From assembly GCF_901827155.1 (NCBI RefSeq), contig NZ_LR594659.1, positions 3,968,001 to 4,032,000 of the forward strand: DNA of 64,000 bases. Reading direction: 5' to 3'. Below, one piece after another: positions 16,674 to 24,520 of this stretch. The stretch's first letter is position 1. Every line of letters starts with the position of its first letter. A program made the translations under genes and the position numbers. The notes beneath the pieces are model-generated. The model saw nothing but the letters and a program-made list of their open reading frames with translations. It did no database searches and had not been told where the DNA came from. The DNA comes from Variovorax sp. PBL-H6. Lineage in GTDB: Bacteria; Pseudomonadota; Gammaproteobacteria; Burkholderiales; Burkholderiaceae_C.

Positions 16674-17864
16674 TCAGACGGCTCTGGATGTGTGCAGCCC
16701 GGCGATCTCGGCCGCGCTGTAGCCGAGCTCGGCCAGGATGGCGTCCGTGTGCTCGCCGAGCGCGGGCACCGGGTCCATGCGGGGGCCGGTATCCCAGGTG
16801 CCGGGCGGCAGCATGGCGGGCACCGGTCCCACGGCCGTCCCCACCTCGGTCCAGCGCCCGCGTGCTTCGAGCTGCGGATGGGCCCAGACTTCCTTCATGG
16901 TGTTGACCTGGGCATTGGCGATCTGTGCCAGCTCGAGGCGCTCGACCACCTGCCTGCCGGTCAACGGCTCGAAGGCGTCCACGATGATCTGGCGCAATGC
17001 AGCCCTTTCCGCCACGCGCTTGAAGTTGGCGGTGAACCGCGGATCCTTCGCGAGATCGGGTTGCTCCAGCACCTTGTCGCAGAAGCTGAGCCATTCGCGC
17101 TCGTTCTGCAGGCCCAGCATCACGGTGGCCCCGTCACCGGCCGGGAACGGGCCGTACGGATAGATCGTCGCGTGGCTGGCGCCGGTGCGCGGGGGCGGCG
17201 CGGCACCTTCGAAGGCGTAGTAAAGGGGGTAGCTGGTCCACTCGGCCAGCGATTCGAGCATCGAGATGTCGATGCGTTGGCCCTTGCCGGTCTGGCCGCG
17301 CTGCAGCAGCGCCGCGAGGATGCTGCTGTAGGCGTACATGCCGGCGGCGATGTCCGCGATCGAGGGGCCGGCCTTGCAGGGCTCTTCGGGCGTGCCCGTG
17401 ACGGAGACGAAGCCGGCCTCGCTCTGGATCAACAGGTCGTAGGCCTTCTTGTCGCGGTACGGGCCGGGATGGTGCGGGTCGTCGCCGTAGCCCGAGATGT
17501 CGCAGACGATCAAGCCCGGCTTGGCGCCGGAGAGCTTGTCGTAGCCCAGGCCGAGGCGCGTTGCAGCGCCCGGTGCCAGGTTCTGCACGACGACGTCGGC
17601 CTTTTCCAAGACCAGCCGCTCGAGCACCCGCGCTGCCTCCGGGTGCTTCACATCGAGCGTGAGGCTTTCCTTGGAGCGGTTGGTCCAGACGAAGTGCGAT
17701 GCAAGGCCGCGTACGCGTTCGTCGTAGCCGCGGGCGAAGTCGCCCGAACCGGGACGCTCGATCTTGATGACGCGGGCGCCGAGGTCCGCCAGTTGGCGAG
17801 TGGCGAAAGGCGCGGCAATGGCGTGCTCCAGCGTGACGACGGTGATGCCCTTGAGTGGCTGCAT
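16674..17864 (-). CDS. CaiB/BaiF-family (class III) CoA-transferase
   Basis: 396 residues. Family signatures: LKGITVVTLEHAIAAPFATR and LADLGARVIKIERPGSGD at the N-terminus, LTLDVKHPEA, the probable catalytic aspartate D143 in KAYDLLIQSEAG, and GPSIADIAAGMYA. Class III enzymes move CoA from succinyl-CoA or a similar donor to a carboxylic acid through an aspartyl-CoA anhydride. With the hydratase before it (32 bases) and the CitE-type lyase after it (10 bases), the likely acceptor is itaconate, mesaconate or a close relative. Confidence 0.9.
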   Translation of the reverse strand: MQPLKGITVVTLEHAIAAPFATRQLADLGARVIKIERPGSGDFARGYDERVRGLASHFVWTNRSKESLTLDVKHPEAARVLERLVLEKADVVVQNLAPGAATRLGLGYDKLSGAKPGLIVCDISGYGDDPHHPGPYRDKKAYDLLIQSEAGFVSVTGTPEEPCKAGPSIADIAAGMYAYSSILAALLQRGQTGKGQRIDISMLESLAEWTSYPLYYAFEGAAPPPRTGASHATIYPYGPFPAGDGATVMLGLQNEREWLSFCDKVLEQPDLAKDPRFTANFKRVAERAALRQIIVDAFEPLTGRQVVERLELAQIANAQVNTMKEVWAHPQLEARGRWTEVGTAVGPVPAMLPPGTWDTGPRMDPVPALGEHTDAILAELGYSAAEIAGLHTSRAV

Positions 17865-17896
17865 GGTCTGTCTCTCTTGATGTCGTGTTTGGGGGG

Positions 17897-18757
17897 TCAG
17901 CGCAGCACTGCGATGGCGTCCATCGTCAGCCAGCCCTCGTGGTCCGAAGCCCAGAGGCGGATCGTCTTGCCGTCGGCCTGCGGCTGGCCGCTGACATGGA
18001 AAGCGTTCAGGTCGAAAGTCGGACGGACCGCCTTGAAGCGAAAGCTCGCCACGTCGGCTTCGGGCAACTGGCGGCGCAGGAGGTCCATCAGCAACGTCGC
18101 GATCAGCGGACCGTGCACGATCAGGCCTGGATACCCTTCGACCTGCGTCACATACCGTCGGTCGTAGTGGATGCGGTGGCCATTGAAGGTCAGCGCCGAG
18201 TAACGGAACAGCAGCACGTCGTCAGGCAGGATCCGGCGGTGCCAGGCGGCCTCGCCGGGTGCGGCCTGGGGCGGCGGCACGACATCGTTCGGTCCCTGGG
18301 CTTCGCGATACACGATGTCGTGGAACTCGACCAGGGCCGGCTCGGTGGCCTCGTTGCATCGCACCTCGTGGCGCACCTTCACGAACACGAGCTTGCCGGT
18401 GCGGCCTTCCTTGGTGGTGACCTCATCGATGGTCGACGTTCGCGCGACGCGGTCACCTACGCGGATCGGGGTGCGGAACTCGAACTGGCTGCCGGCCCAC
18501 ATGCGCCGAGGTAGCGGGACAGGCGGAAGGAAGCCGCCGCGCTTGGCATGGCCGTCCGCGCCGATTTCGCTCTGCCGGTGCATCGGCAGGAAGTAGAGCC
18601 AATGCCAGAGCGGGGGAAGCGTGGTGCCCGCAACCACCGGCGTCGCCGGATGGTCCAGAGTCGCCGTCAGGGCGACCACGGGGGTGGGGTTGATGACGTC
18701 GTCGATTCTCTCGCTGCGTCCGATCCACGATTGCAGCTGATCTTGCTGTGCGTCCAA
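17897..18757 (-). CDS. MaoC-like double-hotdog hydratase (itaconyl-/mesaconyl-CoA hydratase type)
   Basis: 286 residues from a TTG at 18757 that has AAAGGAG about six bases upstream; a GTG nine codons earlier has no ribosome site. The N-terminal hotdog resembles FAS1-type dehydratase domains (LQSWIGRSE, LPPLWHWLYFLP, RRMWAGSQFEF), and the C-terminal half carries FRYSALTFNGHRIHYDRRYV, the MaoC active-site region with Asn/His/Asp. Such enzymes hydrate itaconyl-CoA or mesaconyl-C4-CoA to citramalyl-CoA. It is the first gene of the five-gene leftward operon ending in dctA. Confidence 0.87.
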   Translation of the reverse strand: MDAQQDQLQSWIGRSERIDDVINPTPVVALTATLDHPATPVVAGTTLPPLWHWLYFLPMHRQSEIGADGHAKRGGFLPPVPLPRRMWAGSQFEFRTPIRVGDRVARTSTIDEVTTKEGRTGKLVFVKVRHEVRCNEATEPALVEFHDIVYREAQGPNDVVPPPQAAPGEAAWHRRILPDDVLLFRYSALTFNGHRIHYDRRYVTQVEGYPGLIVHGPLIATLLMDLLRRQLPEADVASFRFKAVRPTFDLNAFHVSGQPQADGKTIRLWASDHEGWLTMDAIAVLR

Positions 18758-18852
18758 TGTCGTCTCCTTTGCTGACTGCACCACGCGGAAGCAGTTCTGG
18801 GGAGCAAGTGTGCAACGCCGGCTTCGTTAGGAGAATTGCAACGTTTGGTCCT

Positions 18853-18862
18853 ATTGATGCAC
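18853..18862. promoter_or_regulatory. Decamer shared with the lysR upstream region
   Basis: ATTGATGCAC, also present at 11957-11966. It lies about 95 bases upstream of the hydratase start in the short gap behind xth, and continues to CAAT (18869-18872) so that ATTG-N12-CAAT forms an inverted repeat. A candidate site for the LysR protein; weak evidence. Confidence 0.3.
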
Positions 18863-18917
18863 GCAGAGCAATAACGGGCGTGTTCCCGATTGGAACCCTG
18901 GGTTCGCCTTGCGCTTC

Positions 18918-19688
18918 CTAGTCGCGGAGCTCCACCCAGACCGGAGCGTGGTCGCTCGGCTTCTCGCGGCCGCGCTGTTCCCCATCGACGCCCGACGCTT
19001 GAAGACGGCGGCCGAGACTGGGGCTGAGCAGAAGGAAGTCCATCCGGAATCCGGCGTTCCGGCGGAATGCGTGGTCGTTGACCCAGAACGTGTACAACTC
19101 TCCACGCCCCTTCGGGTTCAGGAAGCGCGCACTGTCGATCCAGCCTTGGGCGAGCAGCCGCTGGTACGCGTCTCTCGTCTGGGGCTGCAGCACGGCGTCG
19201 AACCGCCAGGATCCAGCGTTGTAGATGTCCTCGTTGGCAGGAACCACATTGAAGTCTCCGCACAGGACGACGTCGCTTCCCACCAGCGTGTTCGCGTGCG
19301 CGTTGAAGCGTTCGAACCACCTCAGCTTGTAGTCGAAGTTGTTGCTCGGAACCGGATTCCCGTTTGGCAAATAGACGGACGCCACTCGCACAGGGCCGAC
19401 ATCGGCCTCGAGATATCTCGCCTGGCCATCCGCGTCATCGTCGGGAAGCCCCCGTCGAACTTCTGCCGGCTCGACGGTGCGAGACAGGATGGCCACGCCG
19501 TGGTGCCGCGGCTGGCCGTGCCAGATGACGTGGTAGCCCGCTGCCACCAGTGATTCGTGCGGAAAGGTCACGTCGCCCGTCTTGATCTCCTGCAGACAGG
19601 CGATGTCCGGCTCGGCTTCGTGGAGCCACTCGAGAAGACGTGGCATCCGCCCCTTGATGCCGTTGACGTTGAATGTCGCGACCTTCAT
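18918..19688 (-). CDS. xth: Exodeoxyribonuclease III
   Basis: 256 residues, starting MKVATFNVNGIKGR. Conserved endonuclease/exonuclease/phosphatase-fold motifs are all present: ACLQEIK with the metal-binding glutamate, LPNGNPV, GDFNVVP (Asp/Asn), the RMDFLLLSP region and KPSDHAPVWVEL with the catalytic Asp-His. The enzyme cuts DNA at abasic sites and degrades 3' ends in base-excision repair. Its ATG overlaps the stop of the upstream MFS gene (ATGA), an unusual partner for a repair gene; the two are probably co-transcribed. Confidence 0.93.
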   Translation of the reverse strand: MKVATFNVNGIKGRMPRLLEWLHEAEPDIACLQEIKTGDVTFPHESLVAAGYHVIWHGQPRHHGVAILSRTVEPAEVRRGLPDDDADGQARYLEADVGPVRVASVYLPNGNPVPSNNFDYKLRWFERFNAHANTLVGSDVVLCGDFNVVPANEDIYNAGSWRFDAVLQPQTRDAYQRLLAQGWIDSARFLNPKGRGELYTFWVNDHAFRRNAGFRMDFLLLSPSLGRRLQASGVDGEQRGREKPSDHAPVWVELRD

Positions 19689-20851
19689 GGCTGTTTCAGC
19701 CCCAGGCACAGCGGCAAAGCGAAGCCGGACAACAGCGCCATCAGCAGGAAGCCGCTGGCTCCGAGGCGTGCGTACAGCATTCCGGATGACAGTGTCAGAA
19801 GCGCTGTCACCAGTCCTGGTCCGAGTGCATAGAGGGCTTGGCCGGTAGCGGCAAGGTGCCGAGGCACGGTGGCGCCCATGAGGCGCATACAGGCGAGATG
19901 CAGAAGCGCGAATGTCAGTCCATGCAGGGGCTGTACGAGTGCGAGCGCTACGGGATCGCTCGAGCACGCCACCACGAGCCATCGCACGACAGCCGCCAGG
20001 GATGCCATCGCGGCTGCACCGGCCGGGCCGAGTGAATCGACCCATCGAGGTCCGACAAGGACGAACACCAACACCTCCGCAACAACGGCCTCCGACCACA
20101 AGATGCTGATCGTGGTCTGGCTCACGCCGGCCGCGTTCCATCGGATGACTGCGAATGCGTCATGCATCGCATGGCTGCCGTAAACCAGGGCCGCGACGAG
20201 GAGCATGCGCCGGAAGACGACAAGCTGCATGAGTTCCCCGATGGCCCTGACGGATGATCGTTCGGGGGCGGCGCAGGTCCTGGCACCCGCCGCAGGCAGC
20301 AGCATGGTGCTTGCTGCTGCGGCCAGAAGCAGGGCGCCATGCATCCACGCGATCGATGTGAGCGCCGTCCAGCCGATCACTTGGCCAGCGGCCAGCGTTC
20401 CAATCACGAAGGCAGCCGATGCCGAACCTCGTACCCAGCCATATTCGAAGCTCATTCCAGACGAGGGGGCCGACCTGGAAGCATCCAGCGCCAAGGCGTC
20501 GGCAAGCGACGTGGTCGGTGTAAGGGCGGCCTCCTGGCACAGGCGGACGATCAGGAAGATCCAGAACCCGCCGATCCAGGGAAGGCCAAATGCAAGGCAG
20601 GCAGCAAGGGCGGCAGCGGCGGCCAGTACATGACGCAATCGCTGCAAACGATCTGCGAGGCGTGCTGCAACGGGTCCGGCGATCAGCCGTACGACCGTCC
20701 CCAGTCCCAGCAGAAGCCCGATCTGCTCGGGTGACATCCCCCGCGTCTCGAAAAACCGAGGCCAGAAGGGAGACGCCACGCCGAATGACGCGTACAGCAA
20801 CACATAGAGAAGGATGAAAGATCGCAACGCGTCTGGCTGAGGCATTCGCAT
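19685..20851 (-). CDS. MFS transporter (MFS_1-like/HcaT type)
   Basis: 388 residues from the ATG at 20851 (20845 is also possible). Twelve hydrophobic segments are visible, starting FILLYVLLYASFGVASPFWP. The segment SFEYGWVRGSASAAFVIGT is characteristic of the HcaT/3-phenylpropionate and nucleoside-permease-like subgroup, in which RxxGSxxF follows TM4. Substrate cannot be inferred. It overlaps xth by four bases. The 181 bases upstream (20852-21032) separate it from the catabolic operon to the right and show no gene. Confidence 0.8.
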   Translation of the reverse strand: MRMPQPDALRSFILLYVLLYASFGVASPFWPRFFETRGMSPEQIGLLLGLGTVVRLIAGPVAARLADRLQRLRHVLAAAAALAACLAFGLPWIGGFWIFLIVRLCQEAALTPTTSLADALALDASRSAPSSGMSFEYGWVRGSASAAFVIGTLAAGQVIGWTALTSIAWMHGALLLAAAASTMLLPAAGARTCAAPERSSVRAIGELMQLVVFRRMLLVAALVYGSHAMHDAFAVIRWNAAGVSQTTISILWSEAVVAEVLVFVLVGPRWVDSLGPAGAAAMASLAAVVRWLVVACSSDPVALALVQPLHGLTFALLHLACMRLMGATVPRHLAATGQALYALGPGLVTALLTLSSGMLYARLGASGFLLMALLSGFALPLCLGLKQP

Positions 20852-21032
20852 GGTCGCATGTATACGCCTCAGGTGCGGATCGTCATAGAGCGCGCAGATC
20901 GCAGGGGAGTCGATGTGGACGGAGGGAACTGGACCCACGCGGTCGGCCGATGGACACCGCAACCATACCCGAGGCACTGCAGCAATGCGACGACGAGTCT
21001 TGCGCAGGTTGGACCCAGCACCGAACCGAGGC

Positions 21033-21677
21033 TCAGCGAATCGCCAGTTCGTCTATCAGATAGGCGGTGGCGTGCCTGAACTGTGCCGACAAGGTGGAGC
21101 AGAGCACTCCCTGGTCGAACGCGCCATGCGCCGAAGCCACGCAGGCGAACCACAGCACGAGAAAGCCGTCTGGCGGGGAAGGCTCGGTCCACAGCCGTTC
21201 TCGGCGCGCGGTGGATGCGGTCCAGTTCAGCGCGAACTTCGAACCTGTCTCACTGGCATATCGCTGGATGGCAGTGGCCACCATGTCCTTCGAACAGGAC
21301 CCCAGCAGGAATGGCACGATCACCTTCACGGGCGCAGCGACCGAAGTGCCCTCCTCGCCTTCGGTGTCGACAATGCAGAGCGTCCATCCCCTGAGGAATT
21401 CTGGTTCGTCCGCGGGGATGTGGCGCTGGCCGATGCTCGAAGCCTGCGCGACGCGCATCGCTTCGTCGTCCTTGAAGTAAAGTTCAACGATGCCGTCAAC
21501 ATTGAAGCGCGGTGCATCGCCGGTGGTCCACAGGACCTTTTCCACCCGGTTCTGGCTGTACTTCGAAATGCCGCCCATGCCCAATGCCAAAGCCGCGTGC
21601 GGCCCCGCCCAGTAGCTCCTGAAGTCGGCTGTCGACAGGCCGTCCTTCTTCGCCAGCAGCGTCATGCGTTTCTTCAT
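21033..21677 (-). CDS. EthD-family protein
   Basis: 214 residues from ATG 21677 (AAGG upstream). The N-terminal half is an EthD dimeric alpha/beta-barrel domain: MTLLAKKDGLSTADFRSYWA-GPHA followed by VDGIVELYFKDDEAM. The C-terminal half (about 115-214) looks like a second, degenerate ferredoxin-like domain. EthD proteins are small accessory or isomerase/dehydratase-like proteins in ether, lactone and polyketide metabolism; chemistry here is unknown. It is the last gene of the operon headed by the KstD-like flavoprotein, 17 bases after a second EthD gene of the same lineage. Confidence 0.8.
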   Translation of the reverse strand: MKKRMTLLAKKDGLSTADFRSYWAGPHAALALGMGGISKYSQNRVEKVLWTTGDAPRFNVDGIVELYFKDDEAMRVAQASSIGQRHIPADEPEFLRGWTLCIVDTEGEEGTSVAAPVKVIVPFLLGSCSKDMVATAIQRYASETGSKFALNWTASTARRERLWTEPSPPDGFLVLWFACVASAHGAFDQGVLCSTLSAQFRHATAYLIDELAIR

Positions 21678-21694
21678 TGTTGCCTTGTTGCGCG

Positions 21695-22390
21695 TCAGAC
21701 GATCCGGCGTTCGGCCACGAGAAAGGCAGTGATATCGCCCAGGAAGGTCTTGGCATGTGCCATCGTGGTCTGCCCGGCCGAAGAGGCGAATGCATCCTGC
21801 AGAGTCTGCGCATCCCTGAACCACAGTTCGACAATGCCATCGATGGGCAAGCTGTCGTAGTCGCATGCCCTTCCCTTTTCCCGTTCCCGCGCCACCACCA
21901 CGTTCTGCCGGTAGGCACTGACGCCCGGCATCTTTCGCACCAGATCGCCGTGCACACGCCATTCGCGGCGAAAGTCTTCCTCGCTCAATGTCGGCTGCCG
22001 TTTGATGATGGACATGCGTTTCAGCAGCCGGGCACGTTCGTTCTCGTCAGGAAGGGGAATCACGACCGACTGCTCTGCAGTGACAATGTGAAGGCCGCCA
22101 AGGAAGTGGTTTTCGTCCTCGACCAGCGCGGTGGCCAGATCGCCGTTGCTGAAAGCACTTTTGGATCGGCCCAGGTCGTCGAACCACAGTTGAGAGAAGC
22201 CATCGAAGTCCCAGGGACCCCGGGCAAAATCGATCCCTCGTTGCACGCGATCGACCACCAGGTTCTGCCAATACTCGCGAAGATGGGGCGCGTGCGCGGC
22301 CAAGGCACCATGCTTGCCTTTCCAGTAAGCATTGAAATCCTCAAACGTCCAATCCGCTTTCTTGCGAATCAGGCCCATTCGTACATTCAT
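21695..22390 (-). CDS. Two-domain EthD-family protein
   Basis: 231 residues from ATG 22390 (AAGGAG eight bases upstream). Two EthD domains in tandem: MGLIRKKADWTFEDFNAYWK with FDGFSQLWFDDLG (about 5-100), then MSIIKRQPTLSEEDFRREWR with VDGIVELWFRDAQT (about 125-220). Both keep the F-x2-YW/W-x-GKH-type pattern and the W-F-D/R-D strand. This resembles an internally fused dimer, since single-domain EthD proteins dimerise to form a barrel. It follows the ene-reductase gene by 17 bases and precedes another EthD gene by 17. Confidence 0.82.
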   Translation of the reverse strand: MNVRMGLIRKKADWTFEDFNAYWKGKHGALAAHAPHLREYWQNLVVDRVQRGIDFARGPWDFDGFSQLWFDDLGRSKSAFSNGDLATALVEDENHFLGGLHIVTAEQSVVIPLPDENERARLLKRMSIIKRQPTLSEEDFRREWRVHGDLVRKMPGVSAYRQNVVVAREREKGRACDYDSLPIDGIVELWFRDAQTLQDAFASSAGQTTMAHAKTFLGDITAFLVAERRIV

Positions 22391-22407
22391 GAACAGCTCC
22401 TTGGTAC

Positions 22408-23586
22408 CTATTTGAGACTTGAGATGAGAGCGTCCGCCGCCTGCGCACGTGCGCGTGCCAAGCCAGGCGCACGCTTCGCGAGCCAGACGCCATGCCGGAC
22501 GGGCCAGTGCTGATAGCCTGGGTCCACGCCCAAGGCCAGCGCCGCGTGATGGGCCCAATAGGGGTCAAACAAGGCCTCGCGGCCCAGCGCGATCAGGTCG
22601 GCCTTTCCTTCGGCAAGCACTGCTTCCGCCTGGCTTGCATCGACGATCATTCCCACCGCTTGAGTCCTGACTTTGGCTTCATTGCGGATTCTTTCCGAGA
22701 AGGGAACCTGGAATCCCAGGCCGCGCGGTACCGGCAATGCACGAGTCTCTTCGGTCAAGCCGCCGGAGGAGCAGTCGATGACGTCGACGCCGCACCTTGC
22801 AAGCTCGCGCGAAAGCTCGATCGAATCCTCGAGACTCCAGCCGTCCACGGTGCCGTCGACCGCCGAAAGGCGACAAAAGAGCGGCTTGCCTTCCGGCCAT
22901 GCCGCACGCACCTTGCGCGCGATCTCGAGCGCCAACCGCATGCGTCCTGCCAGGTCACCACCCCACTCGTCCAGTCGATGGTTTGAATTGGGAGACAGAA
23001 AACTCGCGACCAGGTAGCCGTGGCCGAAATGCAGTTCAACCACGTCGAAACCGGCCTTGTCGGCACGTACGGTTGCATCGACGAAGCTTTGCACGACTTC
23101 GGCGATCCCATGCGCGTCAAGGGCGAGTGGCGCGGACCACCCCGGACCTGCCGCCAGGGCGCTGGGCCCGAGTCGCGCCCAGGGCTCTGCGTCGGCCGCG
23201 AGACGCGATTCGGACAGTGCTGCGCCGCCCTCCCACAAGGGCTGGCTGCCAGACTTGCGGCCTGCATGGGCCAGTTGCACGCCGATGGCTGTGCCGTTGG
23301 CATGCACGAAATCGACTACATCCTTCAGCGGCTTGATGTGGCTGTCCTTCCAAAGGCCCAGGTCGGCGGTTCCGATGCGCCCCCGGGGATCGACGGCCGT
23401 GCTCTCGGTCAGGATCAGGCCCGCGCCACCCAGCGCGAACTTCCCGAGGTGCACCAGATGCCATGGAGTCGCATGGCCTGCCTCGGCCGCGTGCTGGCAC
23501 ATGGGCGAGATCACGACCCGGTTCCTCAACTCGAGCTCCCGAAGCTGGATCGGTTGAAAAAGCAGGGGAGATTCATGAGACTTCAT
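22408..23586 (-). CDS. XenA/YqjM-like old yellow enzyme (NAD(P)H:flavin ene-reductase)
   Basis: 392 residues from the ATG at 23586. FMN TIM-barrel signatures of the thermophilic-like OYE class: LRNRVVISPMCQHAAEAG with the redox-tuning cysteine, IGVQLAHAGRKSGSQPLWEG, the substrate-binding His pair in VELHFGHGYLVASFLSPNSN and GREALFDPYWA near the end. The usual Tyr after MCQ is His here. OYEs reduce the C=C bond of alpha,beta-unsaturated ketones, esters or nitro compounds. In this operon it would act on an enone made by the KstD-like dehydrogenase or on the incoming substrate. Confidence 0.9.
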   Translation of the reverse strand: MKSHESPLLFQPIQLRELELRNRVVISPMCQHAAEAGHATPWHLVHLGKFALGGAGLILTESTAVDPRGRIGTADLGLWKDSHIKPLKDVVDFVHANGTAIGVQLAHAGRKSGSQPLWEGGAALSESRLAADAEPWARLGPSALAAGPGWSAPLALDAHGIAEVVQSFVDATVRADKAGFDVVELHFGHGYLVASFLSPNSNHRLDEWGGDLAGRMRLALEIARKVRAAWPEGKPLFCRLSAVDGTVDGWSLEDSIELSRELARCGVDVIDCSSGGLTEETRALPVPRGLGFQVPFSERIRNEAKVRTQAVGMIVDASQAEAVLAEGKADLIALGREALFDPYWAHHAALALGVDPGYQHWPVRHGVWLAKRAPGLARARAQAADALISSLK

Positions 23587-23599
23587 GAAGGCATTCCAA

Positions 23600-24520
23600 T
23601 CAAGGAGAGAGGGTTGCCGCAGTCGACGATTTGCGCGTACCCACATAGGTGCCGCCCATGACTGCGAGGAATCCGAAGAGGTGCCAGAAGGTCAAGGGCT
23701 CGCCGAGAAGCATGGCCGCGAACGCAACGCCGAACACGGGAACCCAGTAGAGAAAAACGGCCGTCCGCGCCACGCCGATGCGTGCGATCGCACGATTCCA
23801 GACGAGGTTCGAGACCGCCGTGGCGAGGACCCCGGAGAACAAGATGAACGCCCAAGGACGCCAGCCGGGAAACAGGGCATTCGCGTCGAGTGCTGGCGCC
23901 TCGACCGCTGCGTGCAGGGCCAGCAGCAGCGATCCGACCAGATAAATCGCCCAGCTGATGGTCAATGCATGCATCCGGCGGGCCAGACGCTGGATGATGG
24001 CGCCGCCCGCAGCAAAACTCACCACAGCGGCGACCAGCATCAGATCCCCGGTGCCCGCGGCCGAGAGACCGGCACCTGGGTGGCTAAGAACGACCGCTGC
24101 AACACCTGCGAAGCCAAGGACGACCCCGACGAAGCGCGACAGCGTCAGCCGTTCACCAAAGACCACGGCGGCCAACAGGGCGGACACCAGCGGACTCAAT
24201 GCCATGATGAGCGCGCCGTTGGTGGCTGTTGACCGGAGCAAGCCCTCGGCGAACAAGATCTGGTTGAGGTACACCATCAGCACCGCGCAGACGACGATGG
24301 CCGCGCCCTGGCGCAGCGTTAGCAACGGCAGGCCGCAACGCTTCCACAGCACGATCGCGGACAACGCGGCACACGCCACCAGCATCCGCAGTGCGGCCAG
24401 CATGGTTGGCTCGAAGACACCTGTCAGCACCTTGACCACTGGCACATTCAATCCCCAGATCGCCATTGCGGCTATCAACGTCGACTGGACGGCCGTCGGA
24501 CTCTTTTCAGCGTTGGACAT
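23600..24520 (-). CDS. EamA/DMT-family transporter
   Basis: 306 residues with ten hydrophobic segments in two EamA repeats (first about 12-145, second about 160-290); segments such as MAIWGLNVPVVKVLTGVFEP, ATNGALIMALSPLVSALLAA and LATAVSNLVWNRAIARIG are typical of the RhaT/EamA group that exports metabolites or amino acids. Its ATG overlaps the stop of the preceding MFS gene by one base (TGATG), so both are co-translated. Two dissimilar permeases side by side suggest export of pathway by-products; direction is not shown by sequence. Confidence 0.85.
   Translation of the reverse strand: MSNAEKSPTAVQSTLIAAMAIWGLNVPVVKVLTGVFEPTMLAALRMLVACAALSAIVLWKRCGLPLLTLRQGAAIVVCAVLMVYLNQILFAEGLLRSTATNGALIMALSPLVSALLAAVVFGERLTLSRFVGVVLGFAGVAAVVLSHPGAGLSAAGTGDLMLVAAVVSFAAGGAIIQRLARRMHALTISWAIYLVGSLLLALHAAVEAPALDANALFPGWRPWAFILFSGVLATAVSNLVWNRAIARIGVARTAVFLYWVPVFGVAFAAMLLGEPLTFWHLFGFLAVMGGTYVGTRKSSTAATLSP

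Noticed and set aside
18918..20141. Longer start for xth (407 residues)
   Set aside because: The extension covers the end of the MFS gene and precedes MKVATFNVNG, the normal ExoIII N-terminus.
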